From Rubrivivax sp. (GTDB taxonomy: Bacteria; Pseudomonadota; Gammaproteobacteria; Burkholderiales; Burkholderiaceae_C), in the NCBI GenBank assembly GCA_016707445.1, contig JADJHR010000005.1, forward strand, positions 551,263 through 615,262: a stretch of 64,000 bases of DNA, given 5' to 3'. Under the pieces are notes generated by a model, which was not told the DNA's origin, made no database searches, and saw nothing but the letters and a program-made list of their open reading frames with translations. This document shows positions 10,579-18,580 of this stretch, piece after piece (within the stretch, counting starts at the first letter, position 1; every line of letters begins with the position of its first letter). The translations under genes and the position numbers were made by a program.

Positions 10579-11235
10579 TCATGCCAGCCGTACCCGTGTC
10601 CAGGCCATGCCGGCGGCGGCCTGAGTCGGCTCGACCACCGGCACACCCAGCGCGTCTTCCAGCGGCTGCCGGTACTGGGCCATGCCGGCACAGCCCATCA
10701 CGATCACATGCGCGCCATGCTCGTCGACCAGCCGGCGGCCGGTGTCGATCAAACGCTGCCGGGTGCGGTCGGCATCGGCCAGTTCGGTGACCTGTAGGCC
10801 GACCGGCAGTTCTGCCGCCAGGCGGCTGCTGACGCCCATCGCGCCCAGGTAGCGCAAGTGGCGCGGAATCGACGCGGCCAGGATCGCGATGACGCCGAAG
10901 CGGTGGCCCAGCGTCAGTGCCGTCAGCACGCCGCATTCCGAGATCCCTAAGACCGGCTTGCGCGTGACCTCACGCGCACTGTGCAGGCCGGGGTCGCTGT
11001 AGCAGGCGATGACGAAGGCGTCGCAGTCGGTCTGGCGCTCACCGATCAACCGGGTCAGCGGGCCGACCACACCGTCGACATCGCGCTGCGACTGGATGCC
11101 GGGAGGCCCCTCTCGCAGCGTCACACATTCGAAGAGCGGGCCACCGGCAAGGCGCAGTGGCTGCAGCGCGCGATCGATGCCGTCGGTGACGGCCTGCGTG
11201 CTGTTCGGGTTGATGACCAGGATGCGCTGTGTCAC
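10579..11235 (-). CDS. Asp/Glu/hydantoin racemase family protein
   Basis: A 218-residue racemase of the HyuE type, which interconverts D- and L-5-monosubstituted hydantoins in the cytosol. It opens with the family signature ILVINPNSTQAVTDGI. The two catalytic Cys regions are visible: DAFVIACYSDPGLH at about residue 80 and HVIVMGCAGMAQYRQ near 180. Length and motifs match hydantoin racemases better than aspartate racemases. It lies 9 nt downstream of the permease gene and overlaps the alternative start of the isomerase. Together with the hydantoinase and carbamoylase upstream it would allow full conversion of racemic hydantoins to D-amino acids. Confidence 0.9.
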   Translation of the reverse strand: MTQRILVINPNSTQAVTDGIDRALQPLRLAGGPLFECVTLREGPPGIQSQRDVDGVVGPLTRLIGERQTDCDAFVIACYSDPGLHSAREVTRKPVLGISECGVLTALTLGHRFGVIAILAASIPRHLRYLGAMGVSSRLAAELPVGLQVTELADADRTRQRLIDTGRRLVDEHGAHVIVMGCAGMAQYRQPLEDALGVPVVEPTQAAAGMAWTRVRLA

Positions 11236-11244
11236 GGGGGACTC

Positions 11245-11916
11245 CTATCGAATCGTCACCGCCTGCCGCTCGTAGCGCGACAGCAGGCGCACCAGCGGCC
11301 ACAGCAGCACCAGGTAGATCAGCCCGGCAGCGATCACCGGGCTGGCGTTGTAGCTCAGCGACTGCACCTGGCGCGCCACGTACAGCAGTTCGGGCAAAGC
11401 CACCACACTGGCGATCGAGGTCAGCTTGACGGCCTCGAGCGTGTTGCTCACCAGGTCGGGCACCACGTTCTTCACCGCCTGCGGCAGGATCACATGGCGC
11501 AGGCTCTGCCAGCGCGACAGGCCGGTCGAGCGGGCCGCCTCATGCTGGCCCGTGGCCACCGACTCGAGCCCGGCCCGCAGGATCTCGCCGTAGTAGCTGG
11601 ACGTGTTGAGGAAAAAGGCCAGGGTCACCGACACGAACGGCGCCGGCTTGAAGCCGACAAAGGGCATGCCGTAGGCGATGAACAGCAGCAGCACCAGCGG
11701 CGGAAAGGCACGGAAGAAGTCGGTGTACACCAGCGCCGCCCAGCGCAGCACGGGGCTGCGCAGCGTCGACCCCAGCGCCAGCAGCAAGCCGCCCGCAATG
11801 CCCAGCGGCAGCGCCACCGCGCACAACAGCAACGTCATGCTCAGGCCGCGCACCAGGTAAGGCATGGCATCGGCCAGGATGCGGGCGTTGAAGAAGCCGT
11901 CGATCAGCGTTTCCAT
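11245..11916 (-). CDS. amino-acid-type ABC transporter permease (HisM/GlnP family)
   Basis: A 223-residue inner-membrane permease. An N-terminal hydrophobic segment (MTLLLCAVALPLGIAGGLLL) is followed by about four more. The EAA-type loop that docks on the ATPase is present as YGEILRAGLESVATGQHEAA plus ARSTGLSRWQSLRHVILPQA. Its start overlaps the 3' end of the second permease gene by 13 nt. The two permeases, a periplasmic binding protein and an ATPase form a polar-amino-acid-type importer, presumably for hydantoins, carbamoyl amino acids or their products (inference from context). Confidence 0.92.
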   Translation of the reverse strand: METLIDGFFNARILADAMPYLVRGLSMTLLLCAVALPLGIAGGLLLALGSTLRSPVLRWAALVYTDFFRAFPPLVLLLFIAYGMPFVGFKPAPFVSVTLAFFLNTSSYYGEILRAGLESVATGQHEAARSTGLSRWQSLRHVILPQAVKNVVPDLVSNTLEAVKLTSIASVVALPELLYVARQVQSLSYNASPVIAAGLIYLVLLWPLVRLLSRYERQAVTIR

Positions 11917-12575
11917 GCGAAGCGCCCCTCAACCCAGCGGCCGAACCAGACCAGCGGAATGAACAGGATCAGGTAGGCGATGGCCCCCAGGGTCAGCGGC
12001 GACGGGTTGTAGGAAAACGAATAGCCCGCCTGCGCCTGGTACAGGATCTCGCCCACCGCCAGCACCGACGCCAGCGCGGTGTTCTTGGTGATCACGATGG
12101 CACGGTTGGTCAGCGGCGCCACGGTCAGGCGCAGCGCCTGCGGCAACACCACGTGGCGCATGCCCTGGCTGAAGTCGAGCCCGGTGGCACGTGCCGCCTC
12201 CCATTGCCCGCGCGGCACCGACAGGATGCCGGCCCAGACGATCTCTTCGGCGAATGCCGCCAGCACCAGCGACAAGCCCAGCCAGGCCGAGATGAAGCCC
12301 GACAGCCGCAGGCCCACGGTGGGCAGCGCGAAGTAGATGATGATCAGGATCACCAGCGCCGGTACGGCCCGGAAGACATCGGCAAAGATCACGATCAGCG
12401 CGTTCAGCGGCTTCAAGCGCAGCGTGCGCAGCAGCGCCAGCACCGCGCCCAGCAAGAGCCCGCTGGCCACCACCGCTAGCGCCAGCACCACGGTCACGCC
12501 CATGCCCTCGATCACCTTGGGTAGGTACTGGCGCATGATCGCCAGATTGAAGAAGGTGTCGACCAGGCCGCTCAT
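11904..12575 (-). CDS. amino-acid-type ABC transporter permease (HisM/GlnP family)
   Basis: A 223-residue permease, paralogous to the next gene. It begins MSGLVDTFFNLAIMRQYLPK, has about five transmembrane segments (one is VTVVLALAVVASGLLLGAVL) and carries the EAA loop AEEIVWAGILSVPRGQWEAA with ARATGLDFSQGMRHVVLPQA. The frame is open to 12746, but ATG 12575 fits the family length and lies downstream of the ATPase stop (12610). Two non-identical permeases are normal for His/Glu-type importers, which act as heterodimers. Confidence 0.92.
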   Translation of the reverse strand: MSGLVDTFFNLAIMRQYLPKVIEGMGVTVVLALAVVASGLLLGAVLALLRTLRLKPLNALIVIFADVFRAVPALVILIIIYFALPTVGLRLSGFISAWLGLSLVLAAFAEEIVWAGILSVPRGQWEAARATGLDFSQGMRHVVLPQALRLTVAPLTNRAIVITKNTALASVLAVGEILYQAQAGYSFSYNPSPLTLGAIAYLILFIPLVWFGRWVEGRFAWKR

Positions 12576-12609
12576 CGTGCCTGCAATCCGGTTGGGCGCC
12601 TGCCGGTGG

Positions 12610-13391
12610 TCACCGGTGCTCCACGCTGGCCACGAAGTCGCGGATGCGCGGGTGCGCATCGGGCCCGAAGATGTGCGCCGGCGGCCCCTGCTCGACGATG
12701 CTGCCGCCTTCCATGAAGACGACCCGGTCGGCGGCCGTGCGCGCAAAGCCCATCTCGTGGCTGACCACCAGCATCGTCATGCCCGCGGTGCGCAGGCTGC
12801 GCAGCACCGCCAGCACGCTGCCGACCAGCTCGGGGTCGAGCGCCGAGGTCGGTTCGTCGAACAGCACGATCGCCGGCTCGAGCGCCAGCGCACGCGCGAT
12901 CGCCACACGCTGCTGCTGGCCGCCCGACAGCTCGCCCGGCATCGCCGCGGCGCGGTCGCCCAGCCCCACCTGGTCAAGCGCCTGCAAGGCGCGGGCATGG
13001 GCCTGCTCGCGCGGCTGCTTCAGCACGTGCAGCAGCGCCAGCGCGACGTTGTCGCGCGCATTCAGGTGCGGGTAGAGGTTGAACGACTGGAACACCATGC
13101 CGATGCGCCGGCGCATCGCGTTGAGGTCGGTGCCTGGCGCCAGGATGTCGCGGCCTTCGAAGAGATTTCGCCGCCCGAGGGCTCTTCCAGCCGGTTGCAG
13201 CAGCGCAGCAGCGTCGACTTGCCCGACCCCGAGGGCCCGATCACGAACACCAACTCGCTCAGGCCCACCGCCAGCGACACGCCCTTGAGTACTTCGGTCT
13301 GGCCGAAGGACTTGCGCAGACCCTTGATGTCGAGCAGCGGGGCCGCGGCCGCCCCCGCTGGCCCTGCTTGCCCTACTTGCCCTACTTGCAC
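12610..13391 (-). pseudogene. amino-acid ABC transporter ATP-binding protein, frameshifted
   Basis: All motifs of a GlnQ/HisP-type ATPase are present but split between two reading frames. Frame one carries LDIKGLRKSFGQTEVLKGVS, Walker A GPSGSGKSTLLRCCNRLEEP and SGGEI. After about 13170 the rest continues in another frame: LFEGRDILAPGTDLNAMRRR, IGMVFQSFNLYPH, signature LSGGQQQRVAIARAL, Walker B IVLFDEPTSALDPE and the switch His in VVSHEMGFA. At the junction the DNA reads GAAATCTCTTCGAAGG where GAAATCCTCTTCGAAGG would restore GGEILFEGRD, so one C appears deleted. The likely start is GTG 13391, overlapping the binding-protein gene. Either the transporter is inactivated or this is a sequencing error; the sharp single-base lesion and otherwise perfect motifs make both plausible. 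Confidence 0.85.
13362..13388. repeat. three tandem 9-bp repeats at gene junction
   Basis: Three consecutive copies of CCCT(G/A)CTTG span the stop codon of the binding-protein gene and the presumed start of the ATPase gene. On the coding strand they give repeats of GQV/GQA. Slippage here would move the ATPase start region in 9-nt (in-frame) steps. Confidence 0.8.
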
Positions 13392-14230
13392 TTGGCCGCA
13401 GACGGCGTGGCGTCGTAGCCCGCCAGGCCCGGAACACCATGGCCCGGGAACGGGGTGACGGCCGCCGATCCGGGTGCCGGCTTCACGCCGAACCACTTCT
13501 CGGACAGACGTGCGATCGTGCCCTCCTTCTTCAGGCATTCGATCGCCTCGTCGACCGCGTTGCGCAGCTTCGGGTCGTCCTTGCGGAACACCGTGGCCCA
13601 GACCAGACCATCGTCGACGGTCAGCGTGGTGATGCGCAGCTTGCCGGGGTTCTTCAGCGCGGCATAGGCAGACACGGTGTTGCCGCCCAGCGTGGCGTCG
13701 GCGCGGCCCGACAGCACGGCCTGCACGGCGTCAGAATTGGTCGGGTAGGCCTCGACCTGGAAGCCGTACTTCGTGGCGTTGTCGATCAGCCACTTGTCGT
13801 AGGCCGAACCCTTGTTGGCCGAGATGGTCTTGCCCTTCAGTTCGGCCAGGGTCTTCAGGTCGGGCTTGCCGGCGGGCACCAGAAACTGGTAGTAGGTGTT
13901 GAGGTAGCCCTCGCTGAACAGCAGGTTCTGCGCACGCTCTGGCGTCACCGTGGTCGGTGCGCCGACGAAGTCGATGGTCTTGGCGTTCATGGCCGGGATC
14001 AGGCCCGAGAACTCGGCCGCCATGATCTCCACCTTGCGGCCCAGCTGGCGGCCGATCTCGTGCATCAGGTCGACGTTGAAACCCTCGACACCGCCGCCGA
14101 TCTTGGCCATGGCGTGCGGCGCGAAGGTGCCGTCGACGCCGGTCACCAGGGGCTTTTCTTGCGCGGACGCGGCTCCCGCCATGGCGCCCAGCATGACGAC
14201 GAAGGTGGTCTTCAGGATCGATGTCTTCAT
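13382..14230 (-). CDS. amino-acid-type ABC transporter substrate-binding protein
   Basis: A 282-residue periplasmic binding protein (SBP_bac_3 fold). A classical signal peptide ends near residue 23 (VVMLGAMAGAASAQ, then EKPLVTGVDGTFAPHAMAKI). Typical features include GFNVDLMHEIGRQLGRKVEI, AEFSGLIPAMNAKTIDFVGA, the hinge stretch LKGKTISANKGSAYDKWLID and DAVQAVLSGRADATLGGNTV. A C-terminal tail of about 35 residues (after KWFGVKPAPGS) ending in Cys-Lys is longer than usual. It is the solute receptor of the adjacent importer; the ligand is not readable from sequence, but the surrounding catabolic genes suggest a hydantoin, carbamoyl amino acid or amino acid. Confidence 0.92.
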   Translation of the reverse strand: MKTSILKTTFVVMLGAMAGAASAQEKPLVTGVDGTFAPHAMAKIGGGVEGFNVDLMHEIGRQLGRKVEIMAAEFSGLIPAMNAKTIDFVGAPTTVTPERAQNLLFSEGYLNTYYQFLVPAGKPDLKTLAELKGKTISANKGSAYDKWLIDNATKYGFQVEAYPTNSDAVQAVLSGRADATLGGNTVSAYAALKNPGKLRITTLTVDDGLVWATVFRKDDPKLRNAVDEAIECLKKEGTIARLSEKWFGVKPAPGSAAVTPFPGHGVPGLAGYDATPSAAKCK

Positions 14231-14272
14231 GATGTCTCTCGAGTTGTGGTTTGAACAAGGAAAGCGAAAGGA

Positions 14273-15220
14273 TCAGGCATTGTGCGGCGTCACTTGGGCG
14301 CCGACGCGGTCGATCAGGATGCGGTAATGCTCGGGGCGGCGGTGCGCGGCGTAGTTGAACATCGTGCGCTTGAGATCCTGCGCCAGGTCGAGGTCGGCGT
14401 CGAAGCTGATCAACTCGTCGTCCTCGCTCACGGTCTTGGCGACGATCTCGCCCGACGGAGCCACGATCAATGAGTGGCCGAACATGCGGAAACCGTCTTC
14501 GAAGCCGCACTTGGCGGTCTCGACCAGCCAGGTGGCGTTCATGAAGGCCATGGCCTGCGCCATGATCAGGTGGTGGTGCACACGCAGTGCCGGTGGTTCG
14601 GGGTAATGCAGATTCTCGGTCGGGGTGTTGAAGCCCAACGTGATCAGCTCGGCACCCTGCAGCGTCAGCGCGCGGAAAGCCTCGGGCCAGCGCCGGTCGT
14701 TGCAGATCAGCATGCCCATGATCGTGTCCTGCATGCGCCAGGTGCGAAATCCCAGGTCGCCGACCTCGAAGTACTTCTTCTCCAGGTGCTGGAACGCGGC
14801 CTGTGGCTTGTGCTCGGCATGCCCCGGCAGGTGCACCTTGCGGTACTTGCCGACGATCTCGCCCTGCGGCGACACCAGGATCGCGGTGTTGAAGCGGCGC
14901 AGCTGCCCTTGTTCCTCGACCAGTTCGGCATAGCCCAGGTAGAAGCCGATGCCGTAACGCCGCGCGTCGTCGAACAGCGGCATCGTGGCCGGCGACGGCA
15001 TGCTGCGCTCATAAAAGCGCGCGTCGGTCTCAGCCTGGTTGTCGAACCAGTAGCGCGGAAAGAAGGTGGTCAGCGCCAGTTCGGGGAAGACCACGAAGCG
15101 CACGCCGCGCGCATGGGCCTGGCGCAGCAGCTCGCGCAGTCGCGCGACCATGTCTTCTCGGCTGTCTGACAGGTTGACCGCCCCCAGTTGGGCGGCAGCA
15201 AGGTGCAGTTTGCGGGTCAT
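14273..15220 (-). CDS. N-carbamoyl-D-amino acid hydrolase
   Basis: A 315-residue nitrilase-superfamily amidohydrolase that releases D-amino acid, CO2 and NH3 from N-carbamoyl-D-amino acids. The Glu-Lys-Cys triad is visible: Glu47 in VVFPELALTTFFPRYWFD, Lys128 in GKYRKVHLPG, and Cys173 in MLICNDRRWPEAFR. The extended FFPRYWFD and NDRRWPE contexts are specific for the D-carbamoylase branch rather than beta-ureidopropionase. The length matches characterised enzymes (about 304-315). It follows the hydantoinase by 26 nt and acts on its product. Confidence 0.93.
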   Translation of the reverse strand: MTRKLHLAAAQLGAVNLSDSREDMVARLRELLRQAHARGVRFVVFPELALTTFFPRYWFDNQAETDARFYERSMPSPATMPLFDDARRYGIGFYLGYAELVEEQGQLRRFNTAILVSPQGEIVGKYRKVHLPGHAEHKPQAAFQHLEKKYFEVGDLGFRTWRMQDTIMGMLICNDRRWPEAFRALTLQGAELITLGFNTPTENLHYPEPPALRVHHHLIMAQAMAFMNATWLVETAKCGFEDGFRMFGHSLIVAPSGEIVAKTVSEDDELISFDADLDLAQDLKRTMFNYAAHRRPEHYRILIDRVGAQVTPHNA

Positions 15221-15246
15221 GCTGGGTGGTCCCGTTCGGGCCTCGC

Positions 15247-16719
15247 TCAGATTGAAAGTGGGGTGTTCCAGGCGGCCAGCTGTGCGATCTCGGGGATCTG
15301 GCGGCCGGCGGGTTGCAGCGCGTCGCTGCGTTCACGTGCCAGAAAGCGACCGCGGCCGCGCGCCGCATTGATTTGCCCCGGCGCGGCGACCTGGTCAATC
15401 AGCACCTCTCCGCGCGACATCACCAGCATCGGCCAGCCTTCGAGCTCACGGCCGGCATACGGCGTGTAGCCGGCGTTGTCGTGCAGCAGCGCACTGTCGA
15501 CGGTGACGCGGTGCTTGGGGTCCCAGATCGCGATGTCGGCGTCGGCGCCGACGGCGATCGTGCCCTTGGCCGGGCCCAGGCCGTAGATCTGCGCATGGCG
15601 CGTGGCGGTCAGCTGCACGAACTGGTTGATGCTGATGCGACCACTGCCCACGCCATAGCTGTACAGCAGCGGCAAGCGCAGCTCGAGCCCCGGCACGCCG
15701 TTGGCCATCTCCTTGAAGGTGGTCTTCTCGCCCTTGGGCAGCTTGCCGCTGGCGTCGAAACGGTAGGGTGCGTGATCCGATGAATACAGCGACAGCGTGC
15801 CGTCGAGCAAGCCCTGCCAGCAGGCCTGCTGGGCGGCCTCATCGCGCGGCGGCGGACTGCAGCAGAACATCGCGCCTTCGAGCCCGCGATCGATGTCCTT
15901 GGCGGTCAGGAACAAATACTGCGGACAGGTCTCGGCAAAGACCTTGACGCCGCGCTCGCGCGCTGCACGAATGGCCGACACGCCCTCGATGGTGCTGACA
16001 TGCACGATCAGGATCGGTGTATCCACCACCTCGGCCAGCGCAATCACGCGGTTGAAGGCTTCGGCCTCTGACGATCGCGTGTGGCACACCGCGTGGTAGC
16101 GCGGCGCCACGTTGCCCTGGCCCACCATGCGCCCGGCCAGCCAGCTGATGATGCCGTGGTTCTCGGCATGCACCATGGTCAGCGCCCCATGCCGGCGCGC
16201 GGTGGCCAGCACGTCGAGGATCTGCTCGTCGTGCAGCCGCATGCGGTCGTAGGTCATGAAGATCTTGAACGAGCGGATGCCGGTGTCGATGGCTGCTGGC
16301 AGATCGGTGGCCAGCGTCTGTTCGTCGGGGTTGGCCACGATCAGGTGAAAGCCGTAGTCGATCACCGCCTTCTCGGCCGCCCGACGGTGGTAGTCGGCCA
16401 GCACCTCGGGGATGTGGTCGCTGCGGTGCTGGGCGCAGAACGGAATCACCGTGGTGGTGCCGCCGAAGGCCGCCGACACGGTGGCCGAGTGAAAGTCGTC
16501 GGCGCACAGGATGCCGAACGACGACACCTGCTCGATGTGGCAATGGCTGTCGATGCCGCCGGGCAGCACCAGGCGGCCGCGGGCGTCGATCTCTCGCTGC
16601 CCTGGAGGCAGACCGGCACCCAGGGCCACCACCTGTCCGTTGGTGATGCCGACGTCGACATCCTGGCTGAGTTCGGCGGTGACGACGGTGCCGCCGCGGA
16701 TGACGGTGTCGAAGTTCAT
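15247..16719 (-). CDS. hydA: dihydropyrimidinase / D-hydantoinase
   Basis: A 490-residue cyclic-amidohydrolase-family TIM-barrel enzyme that opens the ring of 5-substituted hydantoins or dihydropyrimidines to N-carbamoyl amino acids. The complete binuclear metal site is visible: His59 and His61 (GGIDSHCHIEQ), carboxylated Lys152 (SFKIFMTYDRM), His184 (VHAENHG), His240 (IVHVSTIEG) and Asp315 (SSDHAPYRF). The spacing equals that of known D-hydantoinases. Adjacent D-carbamoylase and hydantoin racemase favour hydantoinase over pyrimidine catabolism. It starts 7 nt after the DapA-family gene, so the two are probably co-transcribed. Confidence 0.94.
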   Translation of the reverse strand: MNFDTVIRGGTVVTAELSQDVDVGITNGQVVALGAGLPPGQREIDARGRLVLPGGIDSHCHIEQVSSFGILCADDFHSATVSAAFGGTTTVIPFCAQHRSDHIPEVLADYHRRAAEKAVIDYGFHLIVANPDEQTLATDLPAAIDTGIRSFKIFMTYDRMRLHDEQILDVLATARRHGALTMVHAENHGIISWLAGRMVGQGNVAPRYHAVCHTRSSEAEAFNRVIALAEVVDTPILIVHVSTIEGVSAIRAARERGVKVFAETCPQYLFLTAKDIDRGLEGAMFCCSPPPRDEAAQQACWQGLLDGTLSLYSSDHAPYRFDASGKLPKGEKTTFKEMANGVPGLELRLPLLYSYGVGSGRISINQFVQLTATRHAQIYGLGPAKGTIAVGADADIAIWDPKHRVTVDSALLHDNAGYTPYAGRELEGWPMLVMSRGEVLIDQVAAPGQINAARGRGRFLARERSDALQPAGRQIPEIAQLAAWNTPLSI

Positions 16720-16726
16720 CGGTCCC

Positions 16727-17666
16727 TCAGCCCTGGTTCAGCGCAGCCAGCTTGCTGTCGATGCGGCTCATCATGCGCGTCAGGTCGTCATGCTCGTCGC
16801 GGTTCAGCTGCACCCCGGGCGATCGCACGCGGGCGCTGCCGATCGCGCCGCGCCGGCGCAGGATCTCCTTGCGCCAGGCCAGCGACACGCCGGGCTGCGT
16901 CTCGTAGCGCACCATCGGCAGGTAGATCTCGAACAGGTCGTCGGCCAGGTCCCGGTTGCCGGCCCGCATCGCCTGGTAGACGTCGGTCAGCATCTCGGGG
17001 TAGGCCACGCCCGTCATCGCGCCGTCGGCGCCGCGCGCCAGCTCCAGCGGGTAGAACAGGCCGTTGTTGCCGACCAGGATCGACACCCGGCGCTGGCCCT
17101 GGGCTTCGAGTTCGCGGATGCGCGTGATCTTGCTCAGGCCCGGGCTAGTCCTCGGCCTTGAGCATCACCACCTGCGGCAGATCACGCACGATCTGCGAGA
17201 ACACCGGCACCGACATGTAGGCGCCGGTGACGGCCGGATAGTCCTGCAGGCAGACCGGCGTCTGCGGCCCCAGCGCCTTGCAGGCGCCGGCATAGAAGTT
17301 GAAGAACTGCTCGTCGTGCTTGACCGTGGGCGGCGGCGCGAGCATCACGCCGGCGGCACCCTGGTCCATCGCCGCGCGCGCCAGCGAGACCATGGGGTCG
17401 AAGGCCGGCGCCGATGCACCGACGATCACCGGCACGCGCCCGTTCACGCGCCTGAGAAAGCGCTGCATCACGGCCAGCGACTCGTCCTGCGACAGCTTCT
17501 GCGCCTCGCCCATGATGCCCAGGATGGTCAGCCCGTCGATGCCGAAGCCGAGGTAGAAATCGGTCAGCGTGTCGATGCTCTCGAAGTCGATCGCCCCGCT
17601 GTCGGTGAAGGGGGTGGCGGCAATCACGAAGACGCCCTGGCTGCCGGCGTGGATGGATGCGGTCAT
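16727..17666 (-). pseudogene. dihydrodipicolinate synthase (DapA/NAL) family lyase, frameshifted
   Basis: An N-terminal frame from ATG 17666 reads a class I aldolase-type DapA barrel (GVFVIAATPFTDSGAIDFES, GIDGLTILGIMGEAQKLSQD, then TPVCLQDYPAVTGAYMSVPV). It ends in VVMLKAED followed by a TAG. The remainder continues in another frame: GLSKITRIRELEAQGQRRVS, ILVGNNGLFYPLELARGADG, AMTGVAYPEMLTDVYQAMRA. Removing one T (position 17147 on this strand pair) from GACTAGCCCGGGCC joins the halves as KAEDSPGLSK at the Schiff-base Lys region. Whole length would be about 312 residues, normal for the family. It heads the hydantoin cluster. This is either a real inactivating insertion or a base-call error. 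The reaction of this subfamily (aldolase, lyase or hydratase) cannot be told. Confidence 0.85.
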
Positions 17667-18205
17667 CGGTGACAAGTCTCGTACGGTTCGTGGGGTGATA
17701 CCCACCGGCATGGCGGCGGGACGCGGCACCAGCATAGCGGATCATCGCAGGCATCGACGGACGTGCCGGGTCGACGATGATCGGCGGCGGGCCGCCGCGG
17801 CGGCCGTGTTCGACGCGCCCGGCGCGTTGCCTCAGGCCACGCCGGGACATGACGATTGGGTTCTGCGGCACCGCCATTGCCGTCGCCACGTTCAACGCCA
17901 CCGTCAGCACCACCGTCAGCCCCCGCTGAAGCCCCGCCCGCCGTCAGCTTCGGCGCACGGGCCGGCCAGATCGCGATCATGCACAGCGAGCTGGTCAAGG
18001 GCGGGGACTGGCTGCTGCTGCGCGACCTGTCGCGTATGGTGAACGGCGAGGTCCGAGAGGCGCGGGACCTCGTGTAGCGTGTCACGCAGTAGGGATCGTC
18101 AGTTGCCAGCGGCAGTTGGCTGCGACGCCGAAAAATGCGGCGCCAACGAGCGGGCGCTACACGAAGGCGGTGATCGAGCGTCCGCGGGAGGTCCGCGAAC
18201 TACTC
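17667..18205. other. intergenic region between hydantoin cluster and IS3 element
   Basis: About 540 nt with no recognised gene. The promoter of the hydantoin cluster should lie at its left end. A plus-strand frame at 17856-18077 ends in a protein-like stretch (FGARAGQIAIMHSELVKGGD, then WLLLRDLSRMVNGEVREARD). It begins with a Pro/Ser-rich run and has no clear ribosome site, so it may be a relic of an unrecognised gene. The stretch 18140-18205 abuts the IS3 end and also reads as plausible short protein (RYTKAVIERPREVRELL). Confidence 0.35.
18069..18164. repeat. 10-bp inverted repeat spanning about 76 nt
   Basis: TCGTGTAGCG (18069-18078) and CGCTACACGA (18155-18164) are exact inverted copies. 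The intervening DNA contains a smaller hairpin (CGCCG, 7-nt loop, CGGCG). The structure lies about 40 bp outside the left end of the IS3 element. Possible relic of another mobile end or a cassette-like site; no further support. Confidence 0.4.
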
Positions 18206-18232
18206 TGAACCGCCCCGGATTTTGAGGAGGCT
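18206..18232 (+). repeat. IS3 left inverted repeat
   Basis: Left terminal repeat, beginning TGAACCGCCCCGG. It matches the right end at 23 of 27 positions by eye. Confidence 0.85.
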
Positions 18233-18256
18233 CCATCGATTGAGAATGGAGCCAAC

Positions 18257-18580
18257 ATGAGGAAGTCCCCGAAGTTTTCCCCCGAGGTCCAAGAGCGCGC
18301 GGTGCGTATGGTCTTCGACGCCAAGGACCAGTACCCGTCGCAGTGGGCGGCAATCGAGTCGATCGCGGCCAAGATCGGCTGCACGGGCGAGACGCTGCGC
18401 AAATGGGTGCGCCAAGGCGAGCGCGACAGCGGCGTGCGGCCAGGCTCGACGACAGCCGAGCAGCAGCGCATCGAGGATCTCGAGCGCGAGGTTCGCGAAC
18501 TGCGCAAGACCAACGAGATCCTGAATTTGGCAAGCGCGTATTTCGCCCAGGCGGAGTTCGACCGCCAGCTCAAGAAGTGA
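18257..18580 (+). CDS. IS3-family transposase OrfA
   Basis: A 107-residue protein with an N-terminal helix-turn-helix (KFSPEVQERAVRMVFDAKDQ, ESIAAKIGCTGETLRKWVRQ) and a C-terminal leucine-zipper helix (EQQRIEDLEREVRELRKTNE). This is the OrfA of IS3-type elements, which binds the inverted repeats and inhibits transposition alone. An ATG 50 bp inside the left end is used. The stop overlaps the OrfB start as GTGA, and OrfB is in the -1 frame, so a fused OrfAB transposase would arise by ribosomal frameshifting near CAAGAAGTGA. That site is not a strong slippery heptamer. Confidence 0.92.
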   Translation: MRKSPKFSPEVQERAVRMVFDAKDQYPSQWAAIESIAAKIGCTGETLRKWVRQGERDSGVRPGSTTAEQQRIEDLEREVRELRKTNEILNLASAYFAQAEFDRQLKK

